Of a DNA stretch of 49,217 bases, positions 49,061 through 49,217 are shown piece after piece. The stretch's first letter is position 1; each line of letters begins with the position of its first letter. The DNA comes from Minisyncoccota bacterium (lineage in GTDB: Bacteria > Patescibacteriota > Minisyncoccia > UBA6257 > 02-FULL-45-10c), in the NCBI GenBank assembly GCA_028715395.1, contig JAQURY010000004.1, positions 1 through 49,217 on the forward strand, read 5' to 3'. Below the pieces are notes generated by a model, which saw only the letters and a program-made list of their open reading frames with translations, did no database searches and was not told the origin of the DNA. A program made the position numbers and the translations under genes.

Positions 49061-49217
49061 ATGATTTCAAAAATTAAAAACACCCAAAGCTTCACCCTTG
49101 TCGAACTCCTCATCGTCATCGGCATCCTAGCCGTATTATCGGCAGTAGCTGTTATAGTCCTCAATCCAACCCAATTGATTAAACAATCCAGAGATGCACA
49201 GAGGATGACAGAGCTTC
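49061..49217 (+). CDS. Type IV prepilin (3' truncated by window)
   Basis: Translation MISKIKNTQSFTLVELLIVIGILAVLSAVAVIVLNPTQLIKQSRDAQRMTEL; absent from ORF track. Confidence 0.85.
   Translation, partial: MISKIKNTQSFTLVELLIVIGILAVLSAVAVIVLNPTQLIKQSRDAQRMTEL

Overview
This window looks like a Patescibacteria/CPR chromosome, probably Parcubacteria-like. That is inferred from the 16S motifs, many FTLVELLIVIG prepilins, WAWND-type repeats, DUF5667-like and DUF763-like genes, and trimmed housekeeping proteins; no database was searched. It carries an orphan 16S rRNA gene (no 23S, 5S or tRNA follows it), one tRNA-Asn, and a type IV pilus locus (PilB, PilC, many prepilins, four of them carrying LamG domains, and a PilM/PilN-like fusion). 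Other recognisable genes are ftsA-ftsZ, uvrB-uvrA-uvrC, a class II ribonucleotide reductase, obg, hisS, pth, lepB, rpsU, rpmE, rplY, prfA, prmC and queH. The strongest observation is a linked pair. The 16S 3' end reads ...GGATCATTTTATTAG instead of ...GGATCACCTCCTTA, so the anti-Shine-Dalgarno is absent. About twenty genes have a TATAAT-like -10 box only about 4-11 nt before the start codon, as expected for leaderless mRNAs. Two minus-strand genes (a sigma-70-family factor and an unknown membrane protein) instead have a canonical TTGACA-N17-TATAAT-like promoter, a 5'UTR and a strong SD, which suggests recent acquisition. Other findings: RF1 lacking domain 1, UvrB and UvrC both lacking the UVR interaction segment, an in-frame TAG in a DUF5667-like gene, a 25-aa Cys/Lys-rich microprotein with its own terminator, a perfect 36-nt palindrome, and a two-member palindrome family. 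No CRISPR array, transposase or prophage was recognised.
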